From Theocolax elegans (lineage: Eukaryota; Arthropoda; Insecta; Hymenoptera; Cerocephalidae): a stretch of 64,000 nucleotides of DNA. Of the stretch, positions 61,623 to 64,000 are shown in pieces (the first letter of the stretch is position 1; each line of letters starts with the position of its first letter). The position numbers and the translations under genes were made by a program. The notes under the pieces are model-generated. The model did no database searches, was not told the DNA's origin, and worked only from the letters and a program-made list of their open reading frames with translations. Location of the stretch: positions 3,155,501-3,219,500 of the forward strand of contig CM047426.1 in NCBI GenBank assembly GCA_026168455.1. The letters run 5' to 3'.

Positions 61623-61834
61623 ACTTATTATTTTTTGTATGTATGTGTAATTGTCTAATTTTTGGTTAGAAGATTGTAAAATTTAAAAAACCTAATTGTA
61701 ATATTCAGATAGCTGCTATCTGAATATTACAATTAGGTTTTTTAAATTTTACAATCTTCTAACCAAAAATTAGACAATTACACATACATACAAAAAATAA
61801 TAAGTATAATAATAATAATAATAATAATAATAAT
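61594..61834. repeat. Near-perfect hairpin, one-base loop (copy 3)
   Basis: Same axis as the other copies, centred at 61714. Confidence 0.9.
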
Positions 61835-63717
61835 CTGATAGCTAACCATAGAGATAAAATAAATTTATTTGTATACATGGGGCAGGAGCGGTTTTGAAAA
61901 ATAAATACAAAAATAATTTGCCAAATGTTAATTTCGGTCCGCAGCAATAGATACATTTATCCAATATTTCCGAATGGTGATAATAAAAATTCGAATTTGA
62001 CAAAAAATGTATCCAATGAAATATTTAACCATGTACAAATATTCCCTTGCCAGGATAAGTGACCCACTGATTACAAAAATTAAAAAATTATTCAAGGATC
62101 TACTTTTTTTAAACTAAAGAAAAATATTTAAAAAGTTTATATAGTGTAAAATAATCTATAAGGAATTTTACAATACCCGCGCATAATAGAAAAATTTAAC
62201 TATTCATACATCGTTACTTTCGTGAACAAATTGCTGTTTGACCACAACCTGTCCAATAAATAGACAATAAATAGTATCGCCTAATCTCACAATGATCAAT
62301 CGTTTTGAGCTATATTCCCAAATGAAGAAAATAATTTTCGTCAAATAAAAAAATAAATAAACCACGGAATCTGTATCAAAAAGAACCGTAAAATTCCGTT
62401 TTTCTTCAAACTTATATTTTCCTCAAACTTAGAAAACTCAGGGATGACGAGTGAAATGGAATGGAACGCCAAAATACTTTCTGTTTTACTCCGATTGCAG
62501 ATCGTAAAATGAGTTTATAATTGTAATTCCACACCGATCCTGAGAATAGGAATTAAAATGAAGAAACATTTTATTTCTCGCGTATATTATTGTTATTGAA
62601 AGAGATACAAATTTTTACGATCCCCTGGTAAAAATTTATTTTTGTTAATAAATATTGATATTGGACATCGAGGACGAAACGCCTGTAATTTTTTAAACAA
62701 GCCATACTTTAAGTAGTTACCCAACCATGGTGGACACAGAGTAAAATAAGCCTTTTTTTATTTTTAAGTCATGTTTTGGTTCGGAAAAGACCGATAAATA
62801 TATTATACACATGTATAAATTGGTATTGTACTTTTTCCTTTACCCTTCTTTGTCACCCAAAAAATATTCCAGACCTGTATTTAAAAATTATTATTTATGC
62901 ACTTTTTTAAACTGTAACATTTTTTTAGTATATTTAAATTAATTTTTTGTTGTACAAAGTACACTATCTATTACACGCAAGGTTCCAATATATTCTAAAA
63001 AAATATTAAATATTTTACATAAATGTACATTAAAACAAGTACTTGTACTACAAGGTTTGGATCGAAATTTTCACCTACGAAGATTGGAATTAAAATTGTA
63101 ACAACTGTATTTCATTCCGATTCCGATCGAAACGATAGAAAATGGGAATATAACGCAACATCGTCTAGGAACGGATCCTAGCAAACATCAAAGCAATAAT
63201 GAAACGTTCTTTTGTCGAAAAATCCGTTTAACCAAAAAATATGTCTGATAAATCAGTAATTAAAATCCCAAAAATATGGTTTATACAATTAACCTCAAAA
63301 CGCTCCATTTCCACTAAATCGTTTAAATCCCTAAAAAACATCCATCAACAGATATTCTCCACCTCCATAACCTCAAAAATCTCCAACCCATATATATATA
63401 TATACACAACACGAAACCCAGACAACGTTGCAACATCGAATTGTTTTACAAAAACCGAACGAACAAACATTACACACACACGCACAACAATCACGTGACG
63501 ACGTATGTGTTTACCATCCGAGGCGAAAGGGTATACACTCACAACACATCCTATAATGGGTACACATATATACATATCGCAAAGTATCGTAATTCAATAT
63601 AGCCATTGGTATGAACTTGAGCTACTTTACGAATGTGACCTTGGTGTGCACATTATACATTCGATCGTAAGAAGAAAAAAAAGAGAGAGAGAGTCGACTT
63701 TTCAATTTTGAGTAACA

Positions 63718-63719
<2 letters not shown>

Positions 63720-63759
<40 letters not shown>
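63720..63759 (+). repeat. (AT)20 microsatellite
   Basis: 40 bp; the equivalent tract at 53589-53618 has 15 repeats. Confidence 0.95.
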
Positions 63760-63762
<3 letters not shown>

Positions 63763-64000
63763 AGTTCTAATTGACCGAGAAAGAAAAAAAAAGAATATAG
63801 AAGAGAGAAACGTTTTACCTACACTGATGGATAGATATATTTATACATATATATATATATATTTGTGTGTATAGTACTGTGTTGGTATACTTCCGTCGAA
63901 TGACCCCAGAGGCCCGATGAATATTTACGCGATTACTGACCCGTCAATTCGTCAACAACTGACAACCGTTTGTGTGTGTATGTGTCTGCGTACACCACTT

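Larger units (their letters stand above)
60826..64000 (+). repeat. Direct repeat X, copy 3 (runs off the window)
   Basis: Matches 50650-53880. It differs by a deletion of about 36 bp near 63007 flanked by AAATATT, by (AT)20 instead of (AT)15, and by scattered one-base indels. Confidence 0.9.

Overview
This window looks like nuclear DNA of an arthropod, most likely an insect. It is AT-rich (roughly 70% by eye), intron-dense and poor in long open frames, full of short tandem repeats and small inverted-repeat elements, with scattered GC-richer islands of 200-1100 bp. The only protein-coding sequence I can defend is one exon, present twice. It is the A-isoform-specific N-terminal exon of the ecdysone receptor (EcR), at 17096-17886 (+) and again at 22885-23677 (-). 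The match to the EcR-A A/B domain is the KRPRTDDWL motif followed by the NGYASPMSSGSYDPYSPNGKIG tail ending at a GTAAGT donor. The DNA-binding and ligand-binding exons are absent. A hymenopteran is plausible from general sequence style, but the order cannot be fixed from here.

Layout. The left 38 kb is a nest of inverted repeats: block A (1-2820), its reverse complement (2823-5452) running on into block B (5453-20354, with the EcR exon), then the reverse complement of all of that (20417-38090), continuing to 38268. So 2823-20354 and 20417-38090 are arms of one 17.5-kb palindrome with a spacer of about 62 bp, and 1-2820 is a third copy of the outer end. The arms differ mainly by one-base homopolymer indels, plus a 118-bp insertion present in one arm only. 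This is most simply a fold-back or haplotype misjoin in a long-read assembly; a real genomic palindrome is possible but unproven.

From 38269 to about 50400 the sequence is single-copy and lies upstream of EcR in the unfolded locus (EcR would read on the minus strand here). It holds a (GT)109 microsatellite, a degenerate AT-rich minisatellite, TTAA-ended MITE-like repeats, two CTCF-like motifs, a TATA+Inr core-promoter candidate and a minus-strand splice-donor candidate that could end a 5' leader exon. From 50434 to the end there is a second rearranged zone: a roughly 40-bp degenerate tandem repeat, amplified at 57440-59835; a 3.2-kb segment repeated directly at 50650-53880 and 60826-64000, with a partial third copy at 59835-60815; a 1.06-kb palindrome centred near 56388; and a 120-bp-arm hairpin with a one-base loop, in three copies.

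Functionally, the window is the 5' regulatory and intronic landscape of EcR-A. EcR is the ligand-activated nuclear receptor that partners with Ultraspiracle in the moulting-hormone response, and the GC-richer islands are candidate cis-regulatory modules for it. I found no convincing RNA gene, no transposase and no viral gene. I did not find evidence for a previously undescribed molecular system. The strongest unusual signals are structural: the palindromes, the array and the joins between them.
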